A stretch of DNA of 64,000 bases. Origin: Haloquadratum walsbyi J07HQW2. GTDB taxonomy: Archaea; Halobacteriota; Halobacteria; Halobacteriales; Haloferacaceae. Made by a program: the position numbers and the translations under genes. This document shows, in pieces, positions 28,458-37,601 of the stretch; the stretch's first letter is position 1; every line of letters begins with the position of its first letter. The notes beneath the pieces were generated by a model. The model made no database searches. It saw only the letters and a program-made list of their open reading frames with translations, and was not told where the DNA came from. The stretch spans positions 2,117,159-2,181,158 of the forward strand of contig NZ_KE356561.1 in NCBI RefSeq assembly GCF_000415985.1. Reading direction: 5' to 3'.

Positions 28458-29036
28458 ATGGAGTATGGTCTCGCTATTGAGAATGCACCAGGATCCATTC
28501 CTGGTGGGACTGGAGTATTATTACTACACCCAAGTATCGGCGAAACAGATCGAATTGACACAGACTTCTTGAAGACAGATACTGATCATTTCCTTGTTAT
28601 CTCAACACGAACGACGGCCCGAGAGGTTGATCAAAAACTCGAGTATTATGATGTTGATGAGTCACGAGCTGTTATTCTTGATGCACTCTCAGTTGAGCGT
28701 GGATATTCACGACGGGAATCAGACCGTGTTCATTATGTCTCATCACCGGATGATCTTGATGGAATTGTTGATCGGACAGATGAGTTCTTAAACAAACATG
28801 ATGGAAAGTGTCGATTGAGCCTTGATTCAGTGACCGAACTAGCATACTATGCTGATGTCGATGGCGCCTATGAGGCGAGCGATAAGTTACTTAAATTACT
28901 AGTTGAGAATGATGCAGTCGGACTGTTCCATCTCTCAAAAGAGGTTCATGAACAAGAAACAATTGAGCGGTTTCGTGAACGATTTGATGCGGTCGTTGAA
29001 CTTGGCGTCGATGAATGCATTACTGTCGACTTCTAA
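28458..29036 (+). CDS. Conserved haloarchaeal protein, RecA/KaiC-like remnant fold
   Basis: 192 residues. From memory it resembles the haloarchaeal DUF7090 group: YGLAIENAPGSIPGGTGVLL, then HPSIGETDRIDTDFLK, STRTTAREVDQKLEYYDVDE, a central VILDALSVERGYSRR and RLSLDSVTELAYYAD. The strand order and the LDS near residue 120 recall a KaiC/RecA-type domain without a Walker A lysine, so ATP hydrolysis is doubtful. Function unknown. A TATA-like sequence is not obvious. The third codon region of the neighbouring dead TnpB element lies directly downstream. Confidence 0.75.
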   Translation: MEYGLAIENAPGSIPGGTGVLLLHPSIGETDRIDTDFLKTDTDHFLVISTRTTAREVDQKLEYYDVDESRAVILDALSVERGYSRRESDRVHYVSSPDDLDGIVDRTDEFLNKHDGKCRLSLDSVTELAYYADVDGAYEASDKLLKLLVENDAVGLFHLSKEVHEQETIERFRERFDAVVELGVDECITVDF

Positions 29037-29118
29037 GTGATCATAATACCCTACTGATTTACAGTTGATATTCGCTTCTGTAAGTGGAATTTCCTGTCTC
29101 GATATCGCAGTTACATTC

Positions 29119-30435
29119 TTGATATCCTCCCCGCAGTAAAGTAAACGGCGAGGATTCCCGACAGTTGGGATATTACGATTCGCATCACGCTTCCGCCCAT
29201 AACACGAACACGTCTTCGACATGTCTCGCTCAGACACCCGGTCAACGAGGATACCGTATTCTTCGGTCTTGTGTTCAAGTAACGTAATAAAACGATTGAA
29301 CTCCCACTCGTGGAGTTTCTTGTTGTTGTTTCCACGCTTACCCCAGTTCCGAGACTCGCAGTTATCGTTCTCATCTTCACGATCACGAATCTCACTCAAC
29401 TCACCGATGGCGATGCAGTTCTCAACGATGTGTGTCGCGAGGACGTGCAGGAAGTGGTCTTTCGACCGGGACAACTTCTGACGGACACGAAACGCACATC
29501 GTGACGGACCGTTCTTGCCTTCGGTGTCGTACTCATCTCGGCTCGGCTGAAGTAGTGCTTGTCCTGCTTGACAACGTTCCCTTAGATACAACTCGGCGTC
29601 GCCGTCATCGTAGGCGATGGTGATGCCGAGATCGACACCTGCCGTGTTGTCGCCGTACGCGTCCTCGATGGGAATCTCCTTGTTACAGACAAAGTGGAGT
29701 TCCCGGCGGTCGCCGTTCCAGACGGCTCACACTTGCTGGTGCTGGATGTTCTTGATACTCACGTCCGGTCGTGTTCCGTACTCACAGAGGATGAAATCCG
29801 AATCGGCGGTGACGAGTTGTAATTGAATCCTTTGGACAGCGGAGGGCGGAGCTTGTTATGTTTGGAGCGTGCTTGATACCCTTCTTTCCACGTGACGGGA
29901 TGATGAAGCGTGGGTGTTCGTTGCCGTGTTTGCGGTAGCCGAGTCGGGTGGGTTGGCGTTCTCGTCTCCGCGTTGGCGTGGCGTGGGTTGTACCAACTCA
30001 ACTGCTGACCGACTCAGCAAGTTTCTCAAGAAGTCGCTGAGTTGACTGAGAATAGAGGCCACTGTATCGGTCGTGTTCGTTGAGTTCAGATTTGAGTTCG
30101 CTGTCGTCGGGGATTCCCCGTCTTCGTCCTAGTGGGTGTAGTGTAGTATCGGGCGACGTTCCACAGTTTCGACGTCGACGCGGAGAACCCACACTGACCG
30201 AAGTCGTGGTTATCGCTCAGTTGAGAGAGATTACCGATTGTCGCTCGATAGGCACGGGTACGGGTTATCTTCAGCGTCGGCATCGAACTGTGTTCATGAC
30301 CAGTCATGGGATATTGTGAACTAAAACTACCGTGGGAGTTGGAATATCTAGCAGTGCCATCGAACGTGGTCAATAGAATAGAGGAATTGTCGGCTGTATC
30401 CCCGCCCTGCGCCGAAAGGCGGGGTCAGGGTTTAG
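29119..30435 (-). mobile_element. Decayed IS200/IS605-group element (tnpB only), copy 2
   Basis: An element of about 1.3 kb on the minus strand. Its right end, at low coordinates, reads (on the minus strand) GGAATCCTCGCCGTTTAC followed downstream by GGGGAGGATATCAA, ending at 29119; this is close to the GGAGGATGTCAA ends of the other elements. Its left end, at high coordinates, has a hairpin with arms CCCCGCC 30400-30406 and GGCGGGG 30418-30424. Adjacent to it is GGGATACAGCCGAC, a variant of the left-end core of copy 3. No tnpA is present. G+C is visibly higher than in neighbouring genes between about 29600 and 30130, as if acquired from a higher-G+C haloarchaeon. Confidence 0.7.
29140..30283 (-). 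pseudogene. TnpB (IS1341-type) pseudogene, copy 2
   Basis: The N-terminus is readable from ATG near 30283: MPTLKITRTRAYRATIGNL, then QCGFSASTSKLWNVARYY. After this the frame is lost. Later minus-strand segments in other frames give the linker region with HERYSGLYSQSTQRLLEKL, a helix EGKNGPSRCAFRVRQKLSRS, and HIVENCIAIGELSEIRDRED before NWGKRGNNNKKLHEWEFNRF. Only a broken zinc finger remains (TCSCYGRKRDANRN). Compared with copy 1 the zinc-finger end is more degraded, so it is an older or independently decayed copy. No protein is expected. Confidence 0.75.
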
Positions 30436-30606
30436 TCTTGTATCTTCCATAGGATACATACTAATCGGACCTCCACCAGTCTAAAGACGAGGGGATGTCA
30501 ATTGAAATTAAATTCTAAAAGATTAATCATCGTCTACCACAACGACACTTGATTCTGGCTAGTCGACAATATTATGATTGTAACTAGAGCTATATGAGTA
30601 AGTCAC

Positions 30607-31404
30607 TCAGAGTGGATTCTCGTTCTCATCAAGCTTTTCAAACGTTTTTCGCGCCCAGCGAACAGCGTATTCAGCGTCATATTCAAGATATGCTTGAGTG
30701 TCTAACGCGGTGAATGGTGTTGGAAGCTCAAGGTCGTGTTTGACTGCTGAACATGCGTATTCAGTCGCATCAGCAAAGGCTGTTTCACCTCGGGCAACGG
30801 CACCTGGAAGTTCTTTGAGTCGACCATCAAGTCGATTGCCTGCATCGTCCCATGCATCGTATACTTCTGGGTGTGTCCCCTCCCAGGATTTGAATACTGA
30901 TCGCGTCTGAAGACCGACCCATGCATCATATAATGCAGCTGCCACCTGATATGCGTCTGCAGATCCAAGCGGAATAGCCGAATCTAGTTCGGTGTACGCT
31001 GACTCAAAAAACGGGAGGAAATGCTCGGGAGCCCCGGTGTCGATCTGAACAATTGCCTCGGCAATAAGAAATTCAAGAAACTGGGTTGGTGTTCCTGCTG
31101 CTCGTTGTTTAATTAATATTGTTGGAGGGGTTGTCTGGCGGGTCCACGTGACAGTTCCGTCGCCAGGCATGCCAATCGTGAATTCTGAGCTAGCATACCG
31201 TGTGAGTGGTGATGGAACATCTGATGGGAGCCATTCTGCCGGATAACTGGCAGGAGCAACCCCCTCAACGAATATTCCAAGCCCCTCGGCTATTGCTGGT
31301 GGGAGTGTCTCAAAGTCTGATTCGACATCAAGGACAACAGCGTCAGGAGCGTAAGTATCCTTAACCGCTGCAACAGAGGATGAAAGTTCACGAGAATCGA
31401 ACAT
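30607..31404 (-). CDS. Conserved haloarchaeal hypothetical protein
   Basis: 265 residues; I recall similar proteins in many haloarchaea (DUF7089-like, from memory) but know no function. The N-terminus has an alpha/beta look (TYAPDAVVLDVESDFETLPPA and EGLGIFVEGVAPASYP). The second half is helical with aromatic residues in LYDAWVGLQTRSVFKSWEG and EVYDAWDDAGNRLDGRLKEL. The C-terminus reads EYDAEYAVRWARKTFEKL. It has no membrane segment, signal peptide or known catalytic motif. It stands alone between the dead element and the origin-associated genes. Confidence 0.72.
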   Translation of the reverse strand: MFDSRELSSSVAAVKDTYAPDAVVLDVESDFETLPPAIAEGLGIFVEGVAPASYPAEWLPSDVPSPLTRYASSEFTIGMPGDGTVTWTRQTTPPTILIKQRAAGTPTQFLEFLIAEAIVQIDTGAPEHFLPFFESAYTELDSAIPLGSADAYQVAAALYDAWVGLQTRSVFKSWEGTHPEVYDAWDDAGNRLDGRLKELPGAVARGETAFADATEYACSAVKHDLELPTPFTALDTQAYLEYDAEYAVRWARKTFEKLDENENPL

Positions 31405-31717
31405 AGCCTATATTTGTGGCGTAGGTTTTTCAGCGCCCGGATTGTCAATGAATTCAATTGAACAATTATAATTGATCGATTAGGAATTACTGATGACTGT
31501 CTACCCAAACGCAATAATAAATATAAGAAAGGTTCTCAAAGCGGCTGATATGCCAATTGTCACAAGAACAATCTTGCCTGCACGACTTATACTTAGTTGG
31601 ATTCAGCCATTATTACTAAATGCTTCAATATCGCCTGTCGAGCTATTAAGACACAATCATATAATTAGCAACTAACCATTGAGAATGTTCTTAATGGATA
31701 CTGATCTAATATGTGCG
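31405..31717. other. 313-base intergenic region, nothing firm
   Basis: This spacer lies between the start of the 265-residue unknown protein and the end of oapC. A 60-codon rightward frame (31493-31675) with a hydrophobic end is present but has no recognisable relatives. Its codon pattern is not typical of the window, so I treat it as chance. The rest is AT-rich. Confidence 0.35.
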
Positions 31718-32698
31718 TTAATTAGTATCATCCGATAATCCGTCACCCGCATTAGGTACCTCAATAATATATCGACCGTCTTCCTGCAGTGAAATAATAT
31801 ACTCTGATCGGTCATACAGTTCCATCAGATTGAGTTCATACTGTCCCGGTGCGACAATGCGGATGCTCTCAAATTGCTGATTTAGTTCAGTCCGAAGGTC
31901 GCTGAGACCCGGACCATCATCATCAGCAGAAGGAGATGACTCTGAGGATGGTTGAGACGTATCTGTAGACATCTGAGAGTAGTTCCTAGACGATAGCTCC
32001 GATTTACCTGGCGATGCTGAGGCCTCTTGTTGTGTGTGAGGTTTAGCGTCTGAAGATGATTCTGTGGCTGCAAGTTCCTCGGGTGAAACAATATTTCCTC
32101 GTGCACTTGCCTGTGCATCATCCTCATCATCTCCTTCAGATGGATGTAACGTAGAATCTTCTTCTGAATTTGTGGTGTTTGAGGCGAGATGATCACTAGA
32201 CTCTATTGAATTTTCAGTTCGCGTTTCCTCTGTGTGTGAGTCACCAACGTGCGAGTGATCAGTATATCTGGTATCGGCGTTATTTGCCTCACTATCTTCA
32301 GTTGCGTTGGTATGTGGCCACGGATCAAAATTGGAGTCTGAGTTCGATTGATGCGTCTGGGTTTGTGTTTGATCTTCACCTACAGAGGTATTTGCTGTTG
32401 GATGTGACTCGGCACCTACACCATCGTACGCTGTTGTATCTGGCTTTGGAACGGGATCAGCATCTGATGATGACCGTTGAGTATCGGGTTGACTACCGGT
32501 TCCTGAGTGTGTCTGTTGATCTGATCGCGATTGTGAGTGGGAGCCGGACAGTTCTGGTTTGGGTTGTGTTCCTGACTCAGGTTCCTGTGATGAAGGGCGA
32601 AACTGGAATTTATTTCCACTGCAGTTTGGACACCCAGAGAGCATTTCCTTGGATCCATCAGGAAACACGCGACCGCAGTTTGTACATTCGTGTGGCAT
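31718..32698 (-). CDS. oapC: Origin-associated zinc-ribbon protein OapC
   Basis: 326 residues in three parts. Residues 1-35 form a zinc ribbon: HECTNCGRVFPDGSKEML then SGCPNCSGNKFQF, with two CxxC pairs. Residues about 40-260 are a low-complexity Ser/Thr/Gln/Asp/His-rich linker, far longer than in other haloarchaea. The last 60 residues are a compact domain, DLRTELNQQFESIRIVAPGQ followed by YELNLMELYDRSEYIISLQ. Haloarchaeal OapC proteins have the ribbon and this C-terminal domain and sit beside oapA and oapB at the main origin, as here. The role in replication is inferred from this location. It reads away from the origin. Confidence 0.85.
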   Translation of the reverse strand: MPHECTNCGRVFPDGSKEMLSGCPNCSGNKFQFRPSSQEPESGTQPKPELSGSHSQSRSDQQTHSGTGSQPDTQRSSSDADPVPKPDTTAYDGVGAESHPTANTSVGEDQTQTQTHQSNSDSNFDPWPHTNATEDSEANNADTRYTDHSHVGDSHTEETRTENSIESSDHLASNTTNSEEDSTLHPSEGDDEDDAQASARGNIVSPEELAATESSSDAKPHTQQEASASPGKSELSSRNYSQMSTDTSQPSSESSPSADDDGPGLSDLRTELNQQFESIRIVAPGQYELNLMELYDRSEYIISLQEDGRYIIEVPNAGDGLSDDTN

Positions 32699-32794
32699 TT
32701 AGTGTAATAGTGTCCCTATAATGATTGTTCGTACGATGTAGCGTGACGTTGTATGACGCAATGTGTGATTATTCTTATTCTGTTTCAAGTGTAA

Positions 32795-33205
32795 TTATTC
32801 ATGTGAGATGAACGCACTGATGAGATCTTCATCCTTATGTAGTGTTTCAATCTGATCTGCCGGTCCAATGACTGTGAGTTTCTGTGGAGACTCATTTCCA
32901 ACTAATCGTCCAAAGAGACCAGTATTACTGGCGGTTGATTGTGGATATGTCTCAATCTCGATCCCATTGAATTCATCAGGGCTGATTTCGGTCATTGTTA
33001 CCTCAATGAGACGAGACTCCTCATCAGGCGAGAGTCCTTCTTCGAGAATAACAATATTACCCTCACGGACACCATCAAGGATCAGTCTGATTTTTTCCAT
33101 GCTAGTGAGATTTTCCATTCGAGAGCCACTGATCATGTCGATCTGGACGCCATCAGTAGGCGGCTCCTCGGTTTCATCAGGTGTCATTTCTGGCATTGTA
33201 TTCAC
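32795..33205 (-). CDS. oapB: Origin-associated protein OapB (DUF2073)
   Basis: 136 residues. The core (VQIDMISGSRMENLTSMEKI, then RLILDGVREGNIVILEEGLS) and the C-terminus with LTVIGPADQIETLHKDEDLI match the DUF2073 family. That family always accompanies the Era-like GTPase OapA in haloarchaea. The first ATG (33205) overlaps the oapA stop by four bases; a second in-frame ATG is 4 codons later. The function is unknown; partnership with the GTPase is inferred from strict gene pairing. A 96-base gap separates it from oapC. Confidence 0.88.
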   Translation of the reverse strand: MNTMPEMTPDETEEPPTDGVQIDMISGSRMENLTSMEKIRLILDGVREGNIVILEEGLSPDEESRLIEVTMTEISPDEFNGIEIETYPQSTASNTGLFGRLVGNESPQKLTVIGPADQIETLHKDEDLISAFISHE

Positions 33206-33843
33206 CCAAAGTACTCCGCGATTTTGCCGTATACTTCATCCATGTTTGTTCCCTCAAGCGCTGACAGCGGTACGGTTTCATGTTGTGGGAATGCATTCGA
33301 TATTTGTTGAATATTTGATTCTGTAAGATCAGTCTTGTTTGCAAAAATAAGAACTGGGAGGTCTTGACTCTCGATTATTCCAATAAGCATTGTGTTCACC
33401 TGTGTAAATGGGTCCTGTGTGCTATCAAGGACGTATATTACACCATCAACATCCTCTCGGAGCCAATGCATTGCCTCAGCAACCCCCTCTGTTGCCTCTC
33501 GAGAGCGTCGGACAGCGTCATCTTTCTCCATATCATGTTCAAGAAATTCTTTGTAGTCGACCTTTGTCGTGACGCCAGGTGTATCAACAATATCAATATT
33601 GACTGTCTTCCCGTCTCGACTGATCTCAACATCTTCTTTTCGTCGTGCGCGACGCGTCTCGTGTGGAATTTGGCTCTCAGGGCCCACTGCGTCTCCAGTC
33701 CAATCACGAGCAATACGGTTTGCAAGAGTTGTCTTCCCAGCATTCGGTGGACCGTAAATACCGATCCGTTTCGGGTCTGCATCCGAAAAGAGCCGGTCAA
33801 CGACCCGTGTAATATTTTTACGTAAGTTTGTAATCAATCCCAT
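33202..33843 (-). CDS. oapA: Origin-associated Era-like GTPase OapA
   Basis: 213 residues. The P-loop is IGIYGPPNAGKTTLANRIA. Switch/G3 is DIVDTPGVTTKVDYKEF, and G4 is LIFANKTDLTESNIQQI with NKxD giving guanine specificity. All GTPase motifs are intact. The N-terminal MGLITNLRKNITRVVDRLFS is a short amphipathic helix. It is the first gene of the leftward oapA-oapB-oapC group beginning at the origin; its 3' end overlaps oapB by four bases. Confidence 0.92.
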   Translation of the reverse strand: MGLITNLRKNITRVVDRLFSDADPKRIGIYGPPNAGKTTLANRIARDWTGDAVGPESQIPHETRRARRKEDVEISRDGKTVNIDIVDTPGVTTKVDYKEFLEHDMEKDDAVRRSREATEGVAEAMHWLREDVDGVIYVLDSTQDPFTQVNTMLIGIIESQDLPVLIFANKTDLTESNIQQISNAFPQHETVPLSALEGTNMDEVYGKIAEYFG

Positions 33844-34101
33844 CCTGTCCTCCCACGCCGCTTGAGTGGTACCAACTGCTCCGAAGTGGCGTATGGCGAT
33901 AGCACGTTGTTGTGGTTACTTAAACACTGCGTCAGACATGAACACTGAATATGACATATAACGGCATATGGTTTCAAAATATGATTACGACATGATAGTT
34001 AGTGTCTTATACCTCACTGGCACGGAAAATGGAATATCCGATTTCACACCCGATGATACGCGTTTATTGACGTATTAGCTCCATCTACTGTCGTGACGAC
34101 C

Positions 34102-34162
34102 GTACCTGTCCATATCTCAACCCCCCCACCCCTTCGTTTCAACTGGAGGCGTGGACAGGTAC
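34102..34162. repeat. Perfect 11-bp inverted repeat around the first ORB
   Basis: GTACCTGTCCA at 34102-34112 and its exact complement TGGACAGGTAC at 34152-34162 enclose the 31-base ORB at 34117-34147. The arms are G+C-richer than the surroundings. The second ORB lacks such arms, so this is a specific feature of the left side of the origin. Confidence 0.8.
34117..34147 (-). promoter_or_regulatory. ORB element 1 (Orc1-binding repeat)
   Basis: On the minus strand it reads TCCAGTTGAAACGAAGGGG followed by T and a run of seven G. It matches ORB 2 at 28 of 30 positions; the two differences are in the fifth and sixth bases. The GAAACGAAGGGGTGGGGG pattern fits the haloarchaeal ORB, with the G-tract as the G-string element. 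The G-run faces away from the AT-rich core in both copies, giving a symmetric pair. Confidence 0.85.
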
Positions 34163-34190
34163 CCGGGCTTGCTGATCGGGAGAGTTGCAA

Positions 34191-34320
34191 TAATTTATTT
34201 CGTCTTTTGTATACTTAAAATATATAATAGACGTACAGTAATAAACTAATCCTGTACCGTGCGGATATTGTTATATAGTATATGATATAAAGTTTTCTGT
34301 TATTAATTATAATCAACAGA
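34191..34320. other. AT-rich unwinding region of the origin
   Basis: About 130 bases composed almost wholly of A and T between the two main ORBs, with runs such as ACTTAAAATATATAATAG and TTATATAGTATATGATAT. It is the expected site of initial melting. No other element is seen inside except a short GTACCGTGCGGA island in the middle. Confidence 0.7.
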
Positions 34321-34346
34321 GTACCCCCCACCCCCATTATTACGAC

Positions 34347-34376
34347 TCCACCTGAAACGAAGGGGTGGGGGGGTTG
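34347..34376 (+). promoter_or_regulatory. ORB element 2
   Basis: TCCACCTGAAACGAAGGGG, then T and a run of seven G, in the opposite orientation to ORB 1 and about 200 bases to its right. A partial C-tract (34323-34335) sits just before it and may be a degenerate half site. Confidence 0.85.
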
Positions 34377-34735
34377 TTACGACAAATAAATTAGATAGGA
34401 TACATTACCGTCAGATCAGTAACCGTCAGCATGAGATGATAAAAGATAGGGAAAGCACGTCTTACGATCTCTGGTAGATGCGTGGCATCTCCTATACAGA
34501 ATTATCCAGAAGATACATTTGATACGACTTGCACCGGTAGATGACTACATGATTATTCAGCCATCAACTGTATTACAGCATCTTAATATTCATCTGTAAT
34601 TACAAGAGATAGATTTTTGTATCGTGCACCCATCCGTTTCGATTGCATCAACTAGATATCGGTGTGACTACCCGATATAATAAATTAGTCGTTTGAATGG
34701 CTAAAACGCCTTATTCGGACGCTGTCATTACAATC

Positions 34736-34760
34736 TCCACCTGAAGTCAAGGGGTATAAC
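34736..34760 (+). promoter_or_regulatory. ORB element 3, degenerate
   Basis: TCCACCTGAAGTCAAGGGG followed by TATAAC: same first ten bases and same orientation as ORB 2, but the GAAACG core has changed and the long G-tract is missing. It lies about 150 bases upstream of orc1 and could serve autoregulation of orc1. Confidence 0.6.
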
Positions 34761-34907
34761 AGGGGAGGAGAACCACTAAATGCATACCAACAGAACACAT
34801 AGCACTTCTTCATTTGACAATTTCGAATTATCTTATACGGATAAAAAACAAACCAATCAATATCGGCATCACCAACAGAGTCGGTTGGTCTTGACTTTGA
34901 TGAATAT

Positions 34908-36488
34908 ATGAGCCACAATGACGATCGCCACAACGTTGATCATCCGGACACCACCGACCAAACCGATGATGTCCCTCAAGATGATATAGGTCAATCTAAA
35001 CCTGAACAAGAGCAGGGACTGTTCGATAACTTGCTTTCCGGTGAACCAATATTCGAGAATAAAGAAGTACTTAGACCATCATACACGCCTCGAAAGCTTC
35101 CGCATCGAACCGAGCAAATCAATCAGATGGCGACAATTCTTGTTTCAGCCCTCCGTGGTGATACTCCGTCGAACATTTTAATTTATGGAAAGACTGGAAC
35201 TGGAAAAACTGCCAGCGCAAAGTTTGTTAGCCAGGAATTAGAGTCAACGTCACAAAAATACGATGTTGCATGTGAAGTCGAATATATCAACTGTGAGGTG
35301 ACTGATACACAGTATCGTGTTCTTGCACAGCTCGCGAATAAGTTTATTGAAAAAAATCGTAAACAGGTTGATGAGCGACTTGATGAGTTAACGACACTTC
35401 AATCAAATGAGGAATATCTTTCTGAGTCTGCTCCATCGACAGTAGAATCAACAGACGTGGGTGACGACGACATGGTCTCGAATGAGATGACAAATGGGTC
35501 AACAGGTGAGTATCTTAATCTTGCTGATCTCGCTTCACCGTTTGACTCAGCTCGTGATCTCAATGACCGAATCAAATCGCTCCGTGAGGATCGTGAGGGG
35601 ATGGAATCGGTTCCAATGACAGGATGGCCGACTGATCGAGTATATTCAACCTTCTTCGACGCTGTTGATTATAAAGAACGTGTCGCTGTAATCATGCTTG
35701 ATGAAGTCGATAAACTTGTCGAGAAATCCGGTGATGATACCCTGTATAATCTTTCACGAATGAATTCTGAACTTGATAACTCACGCATCTCAATCATGGG
35801 TATTTCTAATGATCTCAAGTTCACTGATTTTCTTGACCCACGCGTCAAATCGAGTCTTGGCGAAGAAGAAATTGTTTTTCCTCCGTATGATGCGAACCAA
35901 CTCCGCGATATTCTCCAGTATCGGGCCAATTCGTCATTTAAGGACGATGCACTCACTGATGATGTTATTCCGCTGTGTGCTGCCTTCGCTGCCCAGGAGC
36001 ATGGTGATGCCCGTCGTGCTCTTGATTTACTCCGAACAGCTGGTGAACTCGCAGAACGGACCCAAACAAACACTGTCGAAGAAGAACATGTCAGACAAGC
36101 ACAGGATAAAATAGAACTTGACCGAGTCATCGAGGTGGTGCGAACACTCCCAACACAATCAAAGATTGTTCTGTATTCAACGATTCTTCTGGAGAAAAAT
36201 GGAGTACACAGCATCAATACCGGCGAAGTGTTCAATATATACAAGAGATTGTGCGAAGAGCTTGATACTGATGTGCTGACACAGCGTCGCGTCACCGACC
36301 TGATTTCAGAACTTGACATGCTTGGAATTGTCAACGCTATTGTTGTCTCAAAAGGTCGATACGGTCGGACAAAAGAGATTTCGTTATCAGTTCCGATTGA
36401 GGAGACTGAAACAGTTTTATTATCAGATTCTCGGCTTGGAAACATCGAAAATGCACAGCCGTTCATACAGGCTCGATTTGATAATTAA
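34908..36488 (+). CDS. orc1: Orc1/Cdc6 replication initiator
   Basis: 526 residues. It binds ORBs and loads the MCM helicase. The N-terminal 35 residues are acidic, followed by VLRPSYTPRKLPHRTEQINQ (the initiator-specific region) and Walker A ILIYGKTGTGKTASAKFV. An insertion of about 85 residues rich in Ser/Asp/Glu lies between Walker A and Walker B (VIMLDEVDKLVEKSG), as in the long Orc1 of the main origin. Sensor 1 shows ISIMGISNDLKF and sensor 2 EHGDARRALDLLRTAGELAE. The C-terminal winged helix includes VLTQRRVTDLISELDMLGIV. The gene reads away from the origin with ORB 3 about 150 bases upstream. Confidence 0.96.
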   Translation: MSHNDDRHNVDHPDTTDQTDDVPQDDIGQSKPEQEQGLFDNLLSGEPIFENKEVLRPSYTPRKLPHRTEQINQMATILVSALRGDTPSNILIYGKTGTGKTASAKFVSQELESTSQKYDVACEVEYINCEVTDTQYRVLAQLANKFIEKNRKQVDERLDELTTLQSNEEYLSESAPSTVESTDVGDDDMVSNEMTNGSTGEYLNLADLASPFDSARDLNDRIKSLREDREGMESVPMTGWPTDRVYSTFFDAVDYKERVAVIMLDEVDKLVEKSGDDTLYNLSRMNSELDNSRISIMGISNDLKFTDFLDPRVKSSLGEEEIVFPPYDANQLRDILQYRANSSFKDDALTDDVIPLCAAFAAQEHGDARRALDLLRTAGELAERTQTNTVEEEHVRQAQDKIELDRVIEVVRTLPTQSKIVLYSTILLEKNGVHSINTGEVFNIYKRLCEELDTDVLTQRRVTDLISELDMLGIVNAIVVSKGRYGRTKEISLSVPIEETETVLLSDSRLGNIENAQPFIQARFDN

Positions 36489-36626
36489 ATAACTATTCAG
36501 CTATACGTATTACAATCTGCAGGAAAAGCGGATTAATTATCCTGAGACGTGAATCTGGACAGTTCACGCAGAGTAATACACTAATCAGTGTACGACGATA
36601 TTCCAAATAAGTGTATATCTGTACTG

Positions 36627-37601
36627 CTATGTTATATTTGAGGCTTTCAACACTGGAACAATCGCGAGTGCTCCAGCTAACTGGAGTCGAACATACCCAA
36701 GATAAGGGATTCGAAGTCGTGCTGCTCCACGAATCCACATTGGTCTGACCGGACCAGCAATCCCCGTCGCTTGATCATAGCGTGCATTTGCATCGCCCTT
36801 TGTGATGAACCCAGCATGCGGAGCTGGACAGTTCCGCAGTTCATCACACCCATCAACATTCAGATACGCTGAGTTTGCTTCCTCATACCAATTTTCACCA
36901 TCTTCAACAAAAAAATGTGCTCGGTGGATGATTGGCGACCCTACCCGCTGTGGAGGATCATAAATAATCACAGATCCGGTTCCACTGAATGTCTGATATC
37001 CGCGTGACTTTCCTATTTCAGCTGTGACGACGCCAGTGTCTTCGTGCGCATAACCCGGGCTGAATCGCGTTGTTTCGGTCACCAGTATCAGATCACCTCG
37101 CGACATCTCTGGCTCCATGCTTCCACTCTCAACTGCAACCATAGGTGGCCAGACGCCACTGATTGCGAACAAAATAAACCCAATAGCAACGACAACAATG
37201 ATACTGTATATCGTTTCTCGAAGTGTCGCGATTGCACCTCGTCTTATCCGTGTTACTGTGCCTGCTTTTGAGGTACGCTTTGGCTCTTGATGTGCTCTAT
37301 GATAACGGCTATTATCATGTTCTGAGCGCGAATCTGGTGTTGGAGCCTCTGTCTTCTGATCACGGTTATCTGACTCAGCACCGTTCTGACGACGCTCTTT
37401 TTTGGCTACATCATCAGCACCACGATCAGACTGTGGTCCCCATTGGAAGGGGATTTCAGTTTCATCGTTATTATTCGTGTTTTGTTCCGTATCCTGATCT
37501 ATATCCGTAGGGCTATCCTCTGTGCCAGAGTCATCAATACCGGTAGCATGTTCTGTATACCGTTGTTCCGGTGGTTCGTCGTCTCCGGCGTTATCCGTCA
37601 T
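36627..37601 (-). CDS. Signal peptidase I (Sec11 type)
   Basis: 324 residues. An N-terminal hydrophilic, Asp/Glu/Gln-rich cytoplasmic region of about 130 residues precedes a membrane helix (SIIVVVAIGFILFAISGVWP). The catalytic block AVESGSMEPEMSRGDLILV has the nucleophilic Ser in SGSM. The archaeal/eukaryal type uses His, seen in GSPIIHRAHFFVEDGENW. GFITKGDANARYDQ is the conserved GD box. A second hydrophobic helix ends the protein. It removes signal peptides of exported proteins. It faces the polymerase small-subunit gene divergently across 156 bases. Confidence 0.9.
   Translation of the reverse strand: MTDNAGDDEPPEQRYTEHATGIDDSGTEDSPTDIDQDTEQNTNNNDETEIPFQWGPQSDRGADDVAKKERRQNGAESDNRDQKTEAPTPDSRSEHDNSRYHRAHQEPKRTSKAGTVTRIRRGAIATLRETIYSIIVVVAIGFILFAISGVWPPMVAVESGSMEPEMSRGDLILVTETTRFSPGYAHEDTGVVTAEIGKSRGYQTFSGTGSVIIYDPPQRVGSPIIHRAHFFVEDGENWYEEANSAYLNVDGCDELRNCPAPHAGFITKGDANARYDQATGIAGPVRPMWIRGAARLRIPYLGYVRLQLAGALAIVPVLKASNIT

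Larger units (their letters stand above)
34100..34770. other. Chromosomal replication origin (oriC) between oapA and orc1
   Basis: The 1,064-base gap between divergent oapA and orc1 has no gene. It contains origin-recognition (ORB-like) repeats with long G-tracts: one at 34117-34147, an inverted near-perfect copy at 34347-34376, and a weaker copy at 34736-34760 in the same orientation as the second. The first two flank a very AT-rich core (34191-34320) suited to unwinding. An extra inverted repeat surrounds the first ORB. The arrangement (Orc1 gene adjacent, oapABC on the other side, ORBs pointing at each other across an AT-rich stretch) is that of the main haloarchaeal origin oriC1. Assignment is from sequence layout and known biology. 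Confidence 0.9.

Noticed and set aside
31493..31675. A 60-codon frame between the 265-residue unknown and oapC
   Set aside because: Ile/Leu-rich, non-acidic, no promoter or ribosome-binding site that stands out.
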